DNA of 64,000 nt, taken from contig NC_088326.1 of assembly GCF_910592395.1 (NCBI RefSeq), positions 11,599,001-11,663,000 on the forward strand, read 5' to 3'. Each line of letters begins with the position of its first letter. The first letter of the stretch is position 1. Both the position numbers and the translations under genes were made by a program. Below are positions 11,065 through 22,834 of this stretch, piece after piece. The DNA comes from Lineus longissimus. Taxonomy: Eukaryota; Nemertea; Pilidiophora; Heteronemertea; Lineidae. The notes under the pieces are model-generated. The model did not search any database and had not been told where the DNA came from. It worked only from the letters and a program-made list of their open reading frames with translations.

Positions 11065-12480
11065 ATGCCGAATAAGACTCGCATTGTTTTTTTGTCTGCA
11101 ACTCTGCTGCTTCTCATTACAAATCTGTTTTGGGTGTTCCGACGTCTAAATCGAGAGAATGAAATCACTGGCAGACAAAGGCCACTCCCTGTCGATCGGA
11201 ACTACAACAGATCAACGCCGCTCCCAGTCGATCGGAACCACAACATATCAACGCCGCTCCCTGTCCATCGGAACCACAACATATCAACGCCGCTCCCTGT
11301 CCATCGGAACTACAACAGATCGAACAGAATAACCGCTCGAGAGAGCCACCACATCTCCTATAAACTTGATGGAAGGATATTCTCGCAGAAAACCGTAGAC
11401 AAAAGTTATGAAATAACAACCTGTGTGTTGCATTCTTTCGCAGACCACGTGGGTCATGACGTCGCCAAAATGTTCGTGTCTGAACCAACTGACAAAACGG
11501 AGCTGAAAACGGCGACGATTGGATCGATTTGGCACCGTGGAGAACTCTTGGTGGTCATTAGGGTCTGGCTGAACCAGGGTTTAGCGGAGAAAACAAAGAA
11601 CGCTTATAAATTTCAAGATAGCTTTTTCTTCATGCAGAAATACAACAGTGACTTTACACCAATCACCAGGGGAAAGCTTTTGGGAATCCCTGCTCCCATC
11701 ACACAACAACAATTCTCAGGACCCGAAGATCCACGGCTCATCCAAGTCGGTGATACGGTTTACGTCGTGTTTTCTATGGTGTTGAACAAGTTCTTTTTAA
11801 CTGGGTTTTTCGTTTGGGATTTCAAAGAACGTAAGTTGTTTCGGCCAACAATTAAGAATTTCAAACTCCGAAGTAGTGAAAAGAATTGGTCTCCGATCGT
11901 TCTTAATGGTACCCTCCACTTTGTTTACACTTTATTTCCATTGCGGGTTGTAAAATGTAACAAATTTTTGAGATGCGAGTTTATCTTCCAAGATACGGGC
12001 AATTATGCTGCGGACCACGCAGCGCTACGAGGTGGGACACCGTTCGAAAAATACAGAGGGAATTACTATGTTTCCATGGCCCACACCTCAATTAGTAGCA
12101 GCCAGGGTAGGGAACTAAATGCACATCTTGTCTTGCTTAGAATCGACCAATGGCACATTGTATACGTTAGTGATGTCTTTAAAATCGACCAGGCGATTTT
12201 AAAAACGACTGGGCATCCATTTTGGACATCCCGAACGTTTCTCTACCCGACTGGCATTATTGTTGAAAACGATGACGTGATTGATGTAGCTGTCAACATT
12301 GGTGATACAAGGTGTTACATGATTCGAGTGTCGGGTTTGAAGGCATTATTCGACAATGTGATAGAATTGAGCGCAGGAGACAATCGAGATTCAGTGAACT
12401 CGACGAGCATTCAGGATTATTTGTTGAAAAAAATTCAAATTGATATAAAAGAAAAGAAGGAGATATATTCTAAAAATTGA
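11065..12480 (+). CDS. Type II membrane GH130-like protein, copy 3 (4 stalk repeats)
   Basis: Intact 471-residue paralogue. It is exactly 96 residues shorter than copies 1 and 2 because the stalk holds four 12-residue repeats (residues 40-87) instead of twelve, so the length difference is eight whole repeats and the frame is kept. The membrane anchor and the complete downstream domain are unchanged (GPEDPRLI now at 219-226). Two repeats carry the HNIS variant, which still gives a sequon. Noticeable substitutions are Leu to Val in the segment KMFVSEP and Lys to Thr in AEKTKN. The stop TGA overlaps an ATG (TGATGG), which I regard as chance. Confidence 0.85.
   Translation: MPNKTRIVFLSATLLLLITNLFWVFRRLNRENEITGRQRPLPVDRNYNRSTPLPVDRNHNISTPLPVHRNHNISTPLPVHRNYNRSNRITARESHHISYKLDGRIFSQKTVDKSYEITTCVLHSFADHVGHDVAKMFVSEPTDKTELKTATIGSIWHRGELLVVIRVWLNQGLAEKTKNAYKFQDSFFFMQKYNSDFTPITRGKLLGIPAPITQQQFSGPEDPRLIQVGDTVYVVFSMVLNKFFLTGFFVWDFKERKLFRPTIKNFKLRSSEKNWSPIVLNGTLHFVYTLFPLRVVKCNKFLRCEFIFQDTGNYAADHAALRGGTPFEKYRGNYYVSMAHTSISSSQGRELNAHLVLLRIDQWHIVYVSDVFKIDQAILKTTGHPFWTSRTFLYPTGIIVENDDVIDVAVNIGDTRCYMIRVSGLKALFDNVIELSAGDNRDSVNSTSIQDYLLKKIQIDIKEKKEIYSKN
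11182..11325 (+). repeat. 36-bp coding minisatellite, 4 units (copy 3 stalk)
   Basis: Four units, two with the HNIS variant; still one sequon per unit and in frame. Confidence 0.9.
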
Positions 12481-12581
12481 TGGCAATCGTAACACGGCTG
12501 TTATTCATATTCTACTTTTTATCATGTTTTACTTGTGAAAGAATACGCTGCTGGTATCTTTTCCTTATGCAACAAACTAGC

Positions 12582-12785
12582 AAGATGTTTTCCTTTGCAA
12601 GAAGTAGGCATGATGTTTCCTATTGCAAGAAGTACATTGTAGGCATGGTGTTTCCTATTGCAGGAAGTAGGCATGATGTTTCCTATGCAAGAAATAGGCA
12701 TGATGTTTCCTATTGCAGGAAGGAGGCACGGTGTTTCCTATTGCAGGAAGGAGGCATGATGTTTCTTGTGCAAGAAATAGGCATA
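12582..12785 (+). repeat. 28-bp minisatellite downstream of copy 3
   Basis: Same unit, about seven copies. Confidence 0.85.
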
Positions 12786-13008
12786 ATGTTTTCCTTTGTG
12801 AATCTGACTGAAACGGTGCCCTATACAAGTAAACTCGTACCCAGGGACCAGGAATCATTTAAAGGAAACCAGGAGCCTGAGCAAATTGAAGCCAGGATAG
12901 GTGTGTGGTCTTATTTCAACTGTATTCACATTTTAGAAATGTTAGCCGAAACCCCACCTTTCACAGCCATGCCCAACTTCATGATCACACCAAAGCTAAT
13001 AAGTTAAT

Positions 13009-13083
13009 ATGGTTAAGTCGGGGTCCGGGGTGGGCAGAGAACAAAAAAAAATATCTGCCCACCCCAGCCCCCGACTTAACCAT
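13009..13083. repeat. Hairpin after copy 3
   Basis: Same inverted repeat, both arms complete. Confidence 0.8.
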
Positions 13084-13958
13084 ATCAACCCATATTTTTC
13101 GTTAAGTCCCCTAAGGGACGTCCCTAGTGGACGTCCCTTTTTGGGGACGAATTATTGGTCTAGATGCTGGACGGCGGGATTTCTAAATTTATTCGCTTTC
13201 ACCGCCCACAAACGATGTTGCTGTGTTGATGGTCGCATATTAAAATATGCGAATGATGGCTGAAAGTGGAATTAATTCTCAATCTCAGGATGAATATCAT
13301 TGCACCCTCAGTATTTTGTAAAAATGACAAACAAAATTAGGTATCATATGTCGGTTCAAGACTGGGAGGTTTTTATGGTCGCGTCCGCTACCTCATTGTA
13401 CAAAACTCGTTGGAGCCTTTCCAACACCGTTGTTCTGAACTACCTCAGACAATTTATACCATTTTTTTTTCACTTTTGCTCCATATGAATAATTAATCCA
13501 TTTCTGCTTTATATGAATAATTTATTTCAGGTGTTGTAGATGGCGATCTTCTTGTATCTTTTGCACTACACGGATCACATCTCTGTATTTTACTGCACCC
13601 TGTATAATTGTTTATTTCTGTAATTCTGTTCATTAACTATATAATATAACATGTATTTTGATTGTATACTCATCTTTGAGGTGGAATAAAACAAATCAAT
13701 CAATCAATCAATCAATCATATTGATTCCTGAGGCCTCAAATCAGGGCGAGGATATTAATCGAATTATCAAAATTAAATCTTACATTCTGTGCGTTGGCCG
13801 GGATTTATAATCAGACATGCTTACATTCCTGTTTTTCAGCCCTGCACTTAAGTGGTGATACTCATAGTCTTTCTTCCGATAGTCAACACAGGGAGGTTGG
13901 TGCCCATAACATAATATAAGTCATTGCAGATCAATCTACGCCACCATTCCTTATAAGG

Positions 13959-15428
13959 ATGCCGAATAAGACTCGCATTGTTTTTTTGTCTGCAACTCTG
14001 CTGCTTCTCATTACAAATCTGTTTTGGGTGTTCCGACGTCTAAATCGAGAGAATGAAATCACTGCCAGACAAAGGCCACTCCCTGTCGATCGGAACTACA
14101 ACAGATCAACGCCGCTCCCTGTCGATCGGAACTACAACAGATCAACGCCGCTCCCTGTCCATCGGAACCACAACATATCAACGCCGCTCCCTGTCCATCG
14201 GAACTACAACAGATCGAACAGAATAACCGCTCGAGAGAGCCACCACATCTCCTATAAACTTGATGGAAGGATATTCTCGCAGAAAACCGTAGACAAAAGT
14301 TATGAAATAACAACCTGTGTGTTGCATTCTTTCGCAGACCACGTGGGTCATGACGTCGCCAAAATGTTCCTGTCTGAACCAACTGACAAAACGGAGCTGA
14401 AAACGGCGACGATTGGATCGATTTGGCACCGTGGAGAACTCTTGGTGGTCATTAGGGTCTGGCTGAACCAGGGTTCAGCGGAGAAAAAAAAGAACGCTTA
14501 TAAATTTCAAGATAGCTTTTTCTTCATGCAGAAATACAACAGTGACTTTACACCAATCACCAGGGGAAAGCTTTTGGGAATCCCTGCTCCCATCACACAA
14601 CAACAATTCTCAGGACCCGAAGATCCACGGCTCATCCAAGTCGGTGATACGGTTTACGTCGTGTTTTCTATGGTGTTGAACAAGTTCTATTTAACTGGGT
14701 TTTTCGTTTGGGATTTCAAAGAACGTAAGTTGTTTCGGCCAACAATTAAGAATTTCAAACTCCGAAGTAGTGAAAAGAATTGGTCTCCGATCGTTCTTAA
14801 TGGTACCCTCCACTTTGTTTACACTTTATTTCCATTGCGGGTTGTAAAATGTAACAAATTTTTGAGATGCGAGTTTATCTTCCAAGATACGGGCAATTAT
14901 TCTGCGGACCACGCAGCGCTACGAGGTGGGACACCGTTCGAAAAATACAGAGGGAATTACTATGTTTCCATGGCCCACACCTCAATTAGTAGCAGCCAGG
15001 GTAGGGAACTAAATGCACATCTTGTCTTGCTTAGAATCGACCAATGGCACATTGTATACGTTAGTGATGTCTTTAAAATCGACCAGGCGATTTTAAAAAC
15101 GACTGGGCATCCATTTTGGACATCCCGAACGTTTCTCTACCCGACTGGCATTATTGTTGAAAACGATGACGTGATTGATGTAGCTGTCAACATTGGTGAT
15201 ACAAGGTGTTACATGATTCGAGTGTCGGGTTTGAAGGCATTATTCGACAATGTGATCGAATTGAGTGCAGGAGACAATCGAGATTCAGTGAACTCGACGA
15301 GCATTCAGGATTATTTGTTAAAAAAAATCCAAATTGATATAAAAGAAAAGGAGATATATTCTAAAAATTGTGGCAATCGTAACACGGCTGTTATTCATAT
15401 CCTACTTTTCATCATGTTTTACTTGTGA
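13959..15428 (+). CDS. Type II membrane GH130-like protein, copy 4 (4 stalk repeats, stop lost)
   Basis: 489-residue paralogue with four stalk repeats (residues 40-87), anchor and full propeller-like domain. Two small deletions mark its 3' end: one codon is missing in the run EKKEIY (it reads EKEIY), and one base is missing where the other three copies have the TGA stop (AAATTGATGG became AAATTGTGG). The frame therefore runs on for 19 residues, CGNRNTAVIHILLFIMFYL, before a new TGA. The last thirteen of these are strongly hydrophobic. The extension uses sequence that is 3' untranslated in the other copies. Whether the protein gains a second membrane segment or is destabilised cannot be told from sequence. 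Confidence 0.83.
   Translation: MPNKTRIVFLSATLLLLITNLFWVFRRLNRENEITARQRPLPVDRNYNRSTPLPVDRNYNRSTPLPVHRNHNISTPLPVHRNYNRSNRITARESHHISYKLDGRIFSQKTVDKSYEITTCVLHSFADHVGHDVAKMFLSEPTDKTELKTATIGSIWHRGELLVVIRVWLNQGSAEKKKNAYKFQDSFFFMQKYNSDFTPITRGKLLGIPAPITQQQFSGPEDPRLIQVGDTVYVVFSMVLNKFYLTGFFVWDFKERKLFRPTIKNFKLRSSEKNWSPIVLNGTLHFVYTLFPLRVVKCNKFLRCEFIFQDTGNYSADHAALRGGTPFEKYRGNYYVSMAHTSISSSQGRELNAHLVLLRIDQWHIVYVSDVFKIDQAILKTTGHPFWTSRTFLYPTGIIVENDDVIDVAVNIGDTRCYMIRVSGLKALFDNVIELSAGDNRDSVNSTSIQDYLLKKIQIDIKEKEIYSKNCGNRNTAVIHILLFIMFYL
14076..14219 (+). repeat. 36-bp coding minisatellite, 4 units (copy 4 stalk)
   Basis: Four units, differing from copy 3 at unit 2 (DRNYNRS instead of DRNHNIS); in frame, one sequon per unit. 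Confidence 0.9.
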
Positions 15429-15471
15429 AAGAATACGCTGCTGGTATCTTTTCCTTATGCAACAAACTAGC

Positions 15472-15735
15472 AAGATGTTTTCCTTTGCAAGAAGTAGGCA
15501 TGGCGTTTCATATTGCAAGAAGTACATTGTAGGCATGGTGTTTTCCTTTTCAAGAAATAGGCATGATGTTTCCTATTCAAGAAATAGGCATGGTGTTTCC
15601 TATTGCAGGAAGTAGGCATGATGTTTCCTCTGCAAGAAATAGGCATGATGTTTCCTATTGCAGGAAGGAGGCACGGTGTTTCCTATTGCAGGAAAGAGGC
15701 ATGATGTTTCCTTATGCAAGAAATAGGCATAATGT
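15472..15735 (+). repeat. 28-bp minisatellite downstream of copy 4
   Basis: Same unit, about nine copies. It begins shortly after the new, later stop codon of copy 4. Confidence 0.85.
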
Positions 15736-15954
15736 TTTCCTTTGTGAATCTGACTGAAACGGTGCCCTATACAAGTAAACTCGTACCCAGGGACCAGGAA
15801 TCGTTTAAAGGAAACCAGGAGCATGAGCATATTGAAGCCAGGATAGGTGTGTGGTCTTATTTCAACTGTATTCACATTTTAGAAATGTTGGCCGAAACCC
15901 CACCTTTCACTGCCATGCCCAACTTCATGATCACACTAAAGCTAATAAGTTAAT

Positions 15955-16028
15955 ATGGTTAAGTCGGGGTCCGGGGTGGGCAGAGAACAAAAATAATATC
16001 TGCCCACCCCAGCCCCTGACTTAACCAT
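15955..16028. repeat. Hairpin after copy 4
   Basis: Same inverted repeat, both arms complete. Confidence 0.8.
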
Positions 16029-16733
16029 ATCAACCCATATTTTTCGTTAAGTCCCCTAACATCCTAAGGGACGTCCCTAGTGGACGTCCCTTTTGGGGAC
16101 GAAGTATTGGTCTAGATGGTGGACGGCGGGATTTATAAATTTATTCGCTTTCACCGCCCACAAACGATGTTGCTGTGTTGATGGTCGCATATTAAAATAT
16201 GCGAATGATGGCTGAAAGTGGAATTAATTCTCAATCTCAGGATGATACTTTTAATCACAGAATTATACTTTTTGACAATATATTTTGGAAAATGTGGTCT
16301 CGCTGTTCTGTTTGGAACTCGTATTTGAGAGGGCCATATCAATGCGCGAGTGACGATTTGCGGGTATGCTGCACAGAAGTCATTTTTTCTCAGGCATTTG
16401 TTTTGGAATGTTGTAGAATGACACATGTAAAATTTGATGAGGATTGATCTACATGCATACGAAAAATAAGGAGATTCCATCTGGCGATTAAGGCGGTGGT
16501 ACTGGTAGACATAAAGAGACTTTTACCAGTTGTGGTTTTAATATATAGAGTATTTTTATTATCATGGAATGGAAGCTAAAGCAATAAGCCGCTTTTGGCC
16601 ATGCCCATAAGTGATGCAACCTCCTTGCGCATGACCGGAAATATTTATCGATGTTGTTCCATCCCTGCTTGAATGAGGAACCTGCAAAAAAACCTGCCAA
16701 TAGGGGGCCCTGCAGAAAAGTGGGCCATGGCGA

Positions 16734-17113
16734 ATATTTTTTTCACATCTATTCCTTGAAAGACTAAGAAGGAGCCCCAAAATTGAAGCAAACTCTTCAA
16801 TTTGCCTTTGTCTTTTTCATCTTAACATTTCAGGGAAAATTTACTAAACCCTCTCCTATCTAAAAGAGTAGGAATGAATGCTTTTCTACTGGTGCCAAGC
16901 CTTTGTTTTGCTTCAGTTACCATGACACTACAGTAAAATTTAATGCAAGTTGCCAAGACAAGCATCTAGGTTAATGTCAACAAACGCACGTGGAGTGCAT
17001 GGCTTAAAATAGAACAAAATCGACTAATGACGTCACATGGAGATTCCTCCATGCTTATTACCAAACCAAGATGGCGGATTTTTAGATGTGAAAAATATAT
17101 TCGCTGGGCCATG
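16734..17113. mobile_element. Deletion derivative of the inverted-repeat element
   Basis: Corresponds to 3780-4676 with most of the left arm and about 450 bp of interior removed. The right arm is retained. Confidence 0.65.
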
Positions 17114-18078
17114 GTTGTAATGAGAAAAGCCATTTCCCGGGTCAATGATTATTGAATATTTCATCCCTTTATTTCTCTACATGGGGAAATAGCACCAAAA
17201 ATAATGTTTTATTGATCCTTAATTCTATTTTGATGAGTTTTAGGGAGAAAATCAACAAAACTAAATTTTAAGGAAAATGCACGGGAAGTGTACCTTTCAG
17301 TACTGGTGCTGCCATCTGGATTTTTAGTTCTGCGGGTTCCTCATTGGCCGCCATTGCAATCTGAATGTGGTGAATTCCCTCATCCACTAAACTACAAGCC
17401 TTTTTGTGAATTTTTTTATTCCAAAAATTCAAAAAAGGTTGTCATTTAGCATTTCAAGTGTTTGTTTGAAAAAATTCTTCCTAAAACAAAGTGATTTTGA
17501 GGGGTTTTATGCGCACTATTTTAGTGGCGTATAGAAAATAGCTGTGTGATCAGGTTTGTGCGTGCAGACGATGATTTTGTCCCTTTAACAGTTTTAATCG
17601 GCTCAAAAATGGGAATGAATATTCCATTTAGTAATGTTAAACAGGGTGACATTACAGCGGACTCCAAAATCTTTAGTAAATCGCCACATTTACGGCATTT
17701 TGTTCGAGTATTCTTGCCGCATGGATTTGTGTACATCATACATGCAATACACGTGCAATGGCAGCCAAAACTAATTGTATCATGTACTTTTAATTCTCTT
17801 ATAATATGGAGGTTGAATAAAATTATTATCATCATTATCATTATCTTTATTATTATCATTAATATTATTTTCAGGTCCCACAGTTCTTTCACATTTTGCA
17901 CTTTTTCATTGGTAGCTTCTTGCCACTGCCCCGATATGATCAGATCTCCCTGATCGGCACACTTTCATTTTCTAACAGCTTAACTCACCCATATAATACC
18001 GGAAGAAATGAGTAGTTCACACCAACTAAACTGTTCTTTCACCCTTGTACTATCCTGATCCAATACCAATACCTATCA

Positions 18079-18250
18079 TTGTTGTTGTTGTTGGTGTTGG
18101 TGGTGTTGTTGTTGGTGGTGTTGGTGTTGGTGGTGGTGTTGGTGTTGGTGGTGGTGGTGGTGTTGGTGGTGGTGGTGTTGGTGGTGGTGGTGGTGTTGGT
18201 GGTGGTGTTGATGGTGTTGTTGGTGTTGGTGGTGGTGGTGGTGGTGGTGT
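18079..18250 (+). repeat. G/T-only microsatellite
   Basis: About 170 bp built from GTT, GGT and GTG triplets with a single A on the plus strand. Confidence 0.95.
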
Positions 18251-19746
18251 TACGGACTCTGTTACGGACCGATTAACTCTGATGGTTCAGAATGGTAATG
18301 TCGGATGTACCAGGAGAGGACCAATCTGCGTAATAGACGGAATGACGTTTGCCAGTGCGAAATATGATAAATAGCATCCCGAAGTCCATGGACATGCCGA
18401 TTCACCGTCGCTGTGCGTACATTCATATTACTATAGGACTGATATTCACCGCCGATAAGTCGGCATCTCCATGGAGGATCCATACTGACTGACTAGTGAG
18501 CACGCCTCACCATTGACCATTCAATCGATAATTAATAAATGCTCCATTAGCTGAAGCTGAGCAAGAAGTACCAATATCACGGTGTATTACTTCGCCTGGT
18601 ATCAGCTTTGTACACTGCTTATGGTATGTAAAATGGCGTAGCTATAGTCAACCCATTGATCAAACTCGCTTCAGACGCGGACTCCCCTGGACCGCTATGT
18701 ACACTGGTTAACTCTTAACAAGGGATGCCTGCGCCTTCTTCCAAACGAGATGGGTTGTGACCACGCATTTATAAGCGAGGAACAGGTGCGATACGTAGCT
18801 GCTACATGTATATAGATCATGATGCCGTGGTGATTTCCCTTCACTTCTGATACCTACACTCGGGACGTAATGGACACGGCCCCGTTCCTCACCCATAAGT
18901 AGACCAAATGGCGATGGCGAGGTTCCTTGCCGGTGCAAGTGTAACACAATCCTTCTTGCGTCGTCACCCCCACACTTGACCAATACTGCCCACCGCGTGA
19001 GGGGGGTTCAAACTACTGAATATATTGGCTGGAGGGAAATTATGTAGTCAGATTGCCTAGGTCATAGAGTGACAACGACCTAAAATAAGACTAAAGCTAT
19101 ATTATACCAATGATTCAGCTATTTATTTGAATAAACAACTACAAGCGGAGCCTAATGAGAAACATGGGAGCATGTAGCCAGCCATTAAATCATGACTCTC
19201 AACAGTTGCAAATTGCAACTAAAAAACCTGTTGCCAAAACTGCAACCAGACCCTGAAACTTATCAAACGCCTCACTGACCAAACCAAGTGATCTTAACAC
19301 TAAAAATCACTAGGTTTGTACTGCAAAAATGTATATATGACCCTCATTCAAGCGACGACGGTGAGACACAGTGACACGCAGGGTTCGGACTGAGAACAAC
19401 ACAATCGGTGGGGATGGGTATTAAATACCTTAAACAAGAATTATTAAACGTCGAACCCAATGTGGGACTCTGTCATCTCGTAATCGAAACAGTAGATTTA
19501 CACACGAATTTCTGCTATAAACGTCCTCAATACGCGAATGTCACTTGCGACAAAGTCCAAACGCTATCATCACTCGCGACGCGACAACCAGGAAAAGTAG
19601 CGCAATGTCCTACGATGAATGAGACGCTGATCAGCATTCCACGACGGCGTTACGGCGAAACGTCACTATCCTCCAAACATCATGAACATACAACACAGTG
19701 AATGCGGCACTTCCTAAAAGCACGGCATCCTATCCCTAGCCTGAAG

Positions 19747-20105
19747 TGATCATGGCTGGCATCTAGTATATGAACACTATACCGCGCTCAACAAAGATTC
19801 CAAATCGTCACGATCATGGCTAGTAACTATTAAACTAGTCCATCACTCCTCCTACTCAAATACTCAGATACTGCACTTAGCGTAGATCACAAATCATCAC
19901 AATTGCGGCTGGTATAAGTCCATGCAACTCCTCATGCTGCACCCAACAAAGGTTCTAAATCGTCACGATCCTGGCCGGTAACTCGTCCATGAACTCGACT
20001 CTGCTCTGATACCACGGTTACACTCGGCAAGGGCTCCAAATCATCGACCCTGGCTAATAATATTAGTCCATGGAACTCTCTACACTGCACCCAGCATATT
20101 AATAG
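19747..20105. repeat. Diverged tandem repeat, unit about 80-100 bp
   Basis: Four or five units share the order CCAAATCGTCACGATC, TGGCTGGTAA, AGTCCATG-AACTC and CTGCACCCA. Units differ by many substitutions, so the array is old. Confidence 0.7.
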
Positions 20106-22105
20106 ATGCTCAGAGGACAGGTCTCTCGTGAATATCAAATGAATATGCAGTTCATCAGAGACAAAGTTTTATCATAACCACTCAAAGTACAGCAAAACTG
20201 TCAACTTCAGGCCACGAAATGCAGCAGACGACGCTGACCTCTCACAAAGTCATTTGATTGAATGTCACTGGGGCCAGTTCATTTCAATAACACACAATGT
20301 TCCTGGCTTCACCACTACATCAAACGATGCCTGGATTCTTAATTCATAATTTCACAATGTTCTTTCTTAATTTCTTCGATCTTAGATGTGACTTTTAGTC
20401 ACATTTCTTCAGAGAAAATCTGGTTCTCTCATTCTCAAACAAATTTGGAGCCCATTCTTGGAACTACACTTCTTATTTTTTACAGTTGGGAAAAAACCCA
20501 AGATATCTTATTCGACCACTGCTCCTAAAATACAAACTTATGCAGTTTAAACCACCTTTTACGTCTTAACTTTTCAAAACCACTATTTAGAGACCATTAA
20601 CTGTTAGATAATACTTGTCTGTACCTCGCAATAAAATTATTCACACAAGGACTACATCACAAGGCGGATGCAGCTCACCATCAAAAGAGAACAGTCCAGT
20701 TTACCCAAGTACTACCAGGTGGCAGCAGCATACGGTCTGTCAATCACCCAGCTTAGTTCTGGCACTATGAACAGATGGCAGCAGCTAACAGTACTAAATT
20801 TTAACAGACGGGCACAATTTTCAACAGGCTACACAAGAATTCGTGACCGACGCAAACTATGCTACAAAAAATATTGTTGCCTGAGACTATTGAACTGAAA
20901 AATATGAAATTATTTTATTGGCTAAATATTAATCTTCATGTCTCCAAAAAGAATCTTATGAGGACTGAGCATAATTCACACATATGAAAAATTACATACA
21001 TGTATAACTTACAGCAGCAAGCTCTTGAAACTTTTCAGAAGTGGTTCATTGAGGTTAATTACCCGAAACTGCACGCTGCGCCATCTATTAACCAATTAAC
21101 AAACGAGCACCTCCTGAATGGGTAGATTCTTCCACCAGTATTTACGGAGACTGGTACTTGACGGCAATTCACTCGTCATGAACTCTAGTCAATGTTATAT
21201 CCAATCTGCGTTACCAGCTCATGTGATCTTTGAGATTTCGCGGGAAATTAAATTGTAAACAAACGCGCGTGCGCAGTTCAGCTAATGCAATCAGATTGGT
21301 TGTGACATAGTCTCTACAGAGAGGTCTACATGAGATCTTTTTCGTAAGGAATAGCTGGGACAAAAATGTGTAGGCCTACCGAGAAAAATGATAATGATTC
21401 ATGGACCTTCCCAAACTCAAATGTCCTACGGATTCATACCGTGGCCCTATGTTGTATATCTGCTAGGGATGACTGTGTGTTTTTTAGAAATGACTTTTGC
21501 CAAACAAAGTGGTTATTTTCCTCGGCCGAGTGGGGGACGCAAGCTAAAAAATGACGTTCCGTCCACGACAATTTTCATCCAATCAAATCGATCCAGTCAT
21601 CATCATCATCATCATTGCAGGTTTTATGACCGTTTTCCGGTCTTCCCCCGATCTACTAAAAGTTTTTAAAAATAGTGCTCGCGAGGTGGTACTTTAGTGA
21701 GTTAGGGTAACTTGGCATTCTTCCTCTCTGTATATACTTCAATGACAACTTTTGATATGAGATATATACATACATGTATTTACAAATACAGGTGAAGTCC
21801 ATCACGCATAGTGCTCAAAGATGGTTGGGCTATCACTCCACCACTGATCGAACCCCGCCTTGAAACTGTTCATGGTGCCGGGACATACACTAACTAATTG
21901 TTGGTTGAGGCTCTCCTGCAGTAAAATGGAATGTCTCTTCTCATATCAAAATCCACCAGAGTTCCCTGGGAGATTGGTCTTTCTAGCCATTCGCCATTGG
22001 TCTCATCGATCGGAGGTTCGTTTTCAGTCAAAGGTACATGTCTGGATTAGACTCTAATGCAGTCCATTTCGTCATCCTGGTCGTTCTTAGGGCGAAACAT
22101 ATGCA

Positions 22106-22834
22106 TCCGGAGAGAGTGATCGCTACTGGGGCCCTTCTGATCGCTGCCGGGGACCGCTTTGATGATCGAGGCTCAGCCCTCACGTGACCGGGTCTCCAAT
22201 CAGCACTTTGCCACACGTGACCCTCGCGTTAATAGATGGCGATGGCGAAGTTCTTGCCGTGGTTCCAGGCGGCGGTTGACCAAGATAACTTAACTACCGA
22301 TGGATAGCCATTATTTCACAGAGACTTTAAATGTTTGTAGATATCTACCCCAGTCATGCTAAGCCCCTCCCCTCCTCCTCATAAGCACACGGGTATGTGT
22401 GTGGGATGGGACTCGGTTGTGATAAGATGGACAAAAAAGGCATAGCGGGTGACTTATTAACCACCGATCAAAGGTACGAGTAATTACATGGGGCCATCCT
22501 GAGATCAGGCTTTTTACTCTGTGCCCAATGTCGAGAAATATCGAGAGCCAGAGTATATCCTGATAAAATAATGAGTCTGATAATATCAACTCCCATCCAA
22601 TCCACCAGTCGCATCAGAAGTCATAAACAAAATCTAAAACTATTATGAATGGGTTAAAACCAATGACTCGACTATTAATAGAATATGCAAATAAGATTTC
22701 GCTGCACCGCCTGGCCACTCTCCATTCATAAACAACGCATGCGCACTGGCAAAGTGCTGATTGGAGACCGGGTCACGTGAGGGCTGAGCGGCGATCATCA
22801 AAGCGGTTCCTAAGCAGCGATCACTCTCTCCGGA
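22106..22834. mobile_element. Inverted-repeat element, arms about 90-105 bp
   Basis: Left arm 22106-22213 and right arm 22747-22834 are inverted copies, sharing TCCGGAGAGAGTGATCGCT and GGTCTCCAATCAGCACTTTG. The roughly 530-bp interior has no supported gene. No target duplication is clear. Confidence 0.7.

Larger units (their letters stand above)
1..17720 (+). repeat. Four-unit tandem gene array
   Basis: Start-to-start distances of the four genes are 6995, 3281 and 2894 bp. Base 1 onward is repeated from 7186 onward (TTAATAATTCCAATGGTCC), which marks one unit border. Coding and flanking DNA are nearly identical between units, so duplication or gene conversion is recent. The block 3420-5270 after copy 1 reappears in shortened form at 16200-17712 after copy 4 and is absent after copies 2 and 3, so the inner two units look like products of unequal crossing-over inside an older pair. 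Confidence 0.9.

Noticed and set aside
12477-13007. 176-codon frame overlapping the stop of copy 3 (TGATGG)
   Set aside because: It runs through the 28-bp minisatellite and is broken in the other three units; overlap of stop and start has no meaning in animal mRNA of this kind.
18045-18374. Val/Gly-rich frames over the G/T tract
   Set aside because: Produced by the simple repeat.
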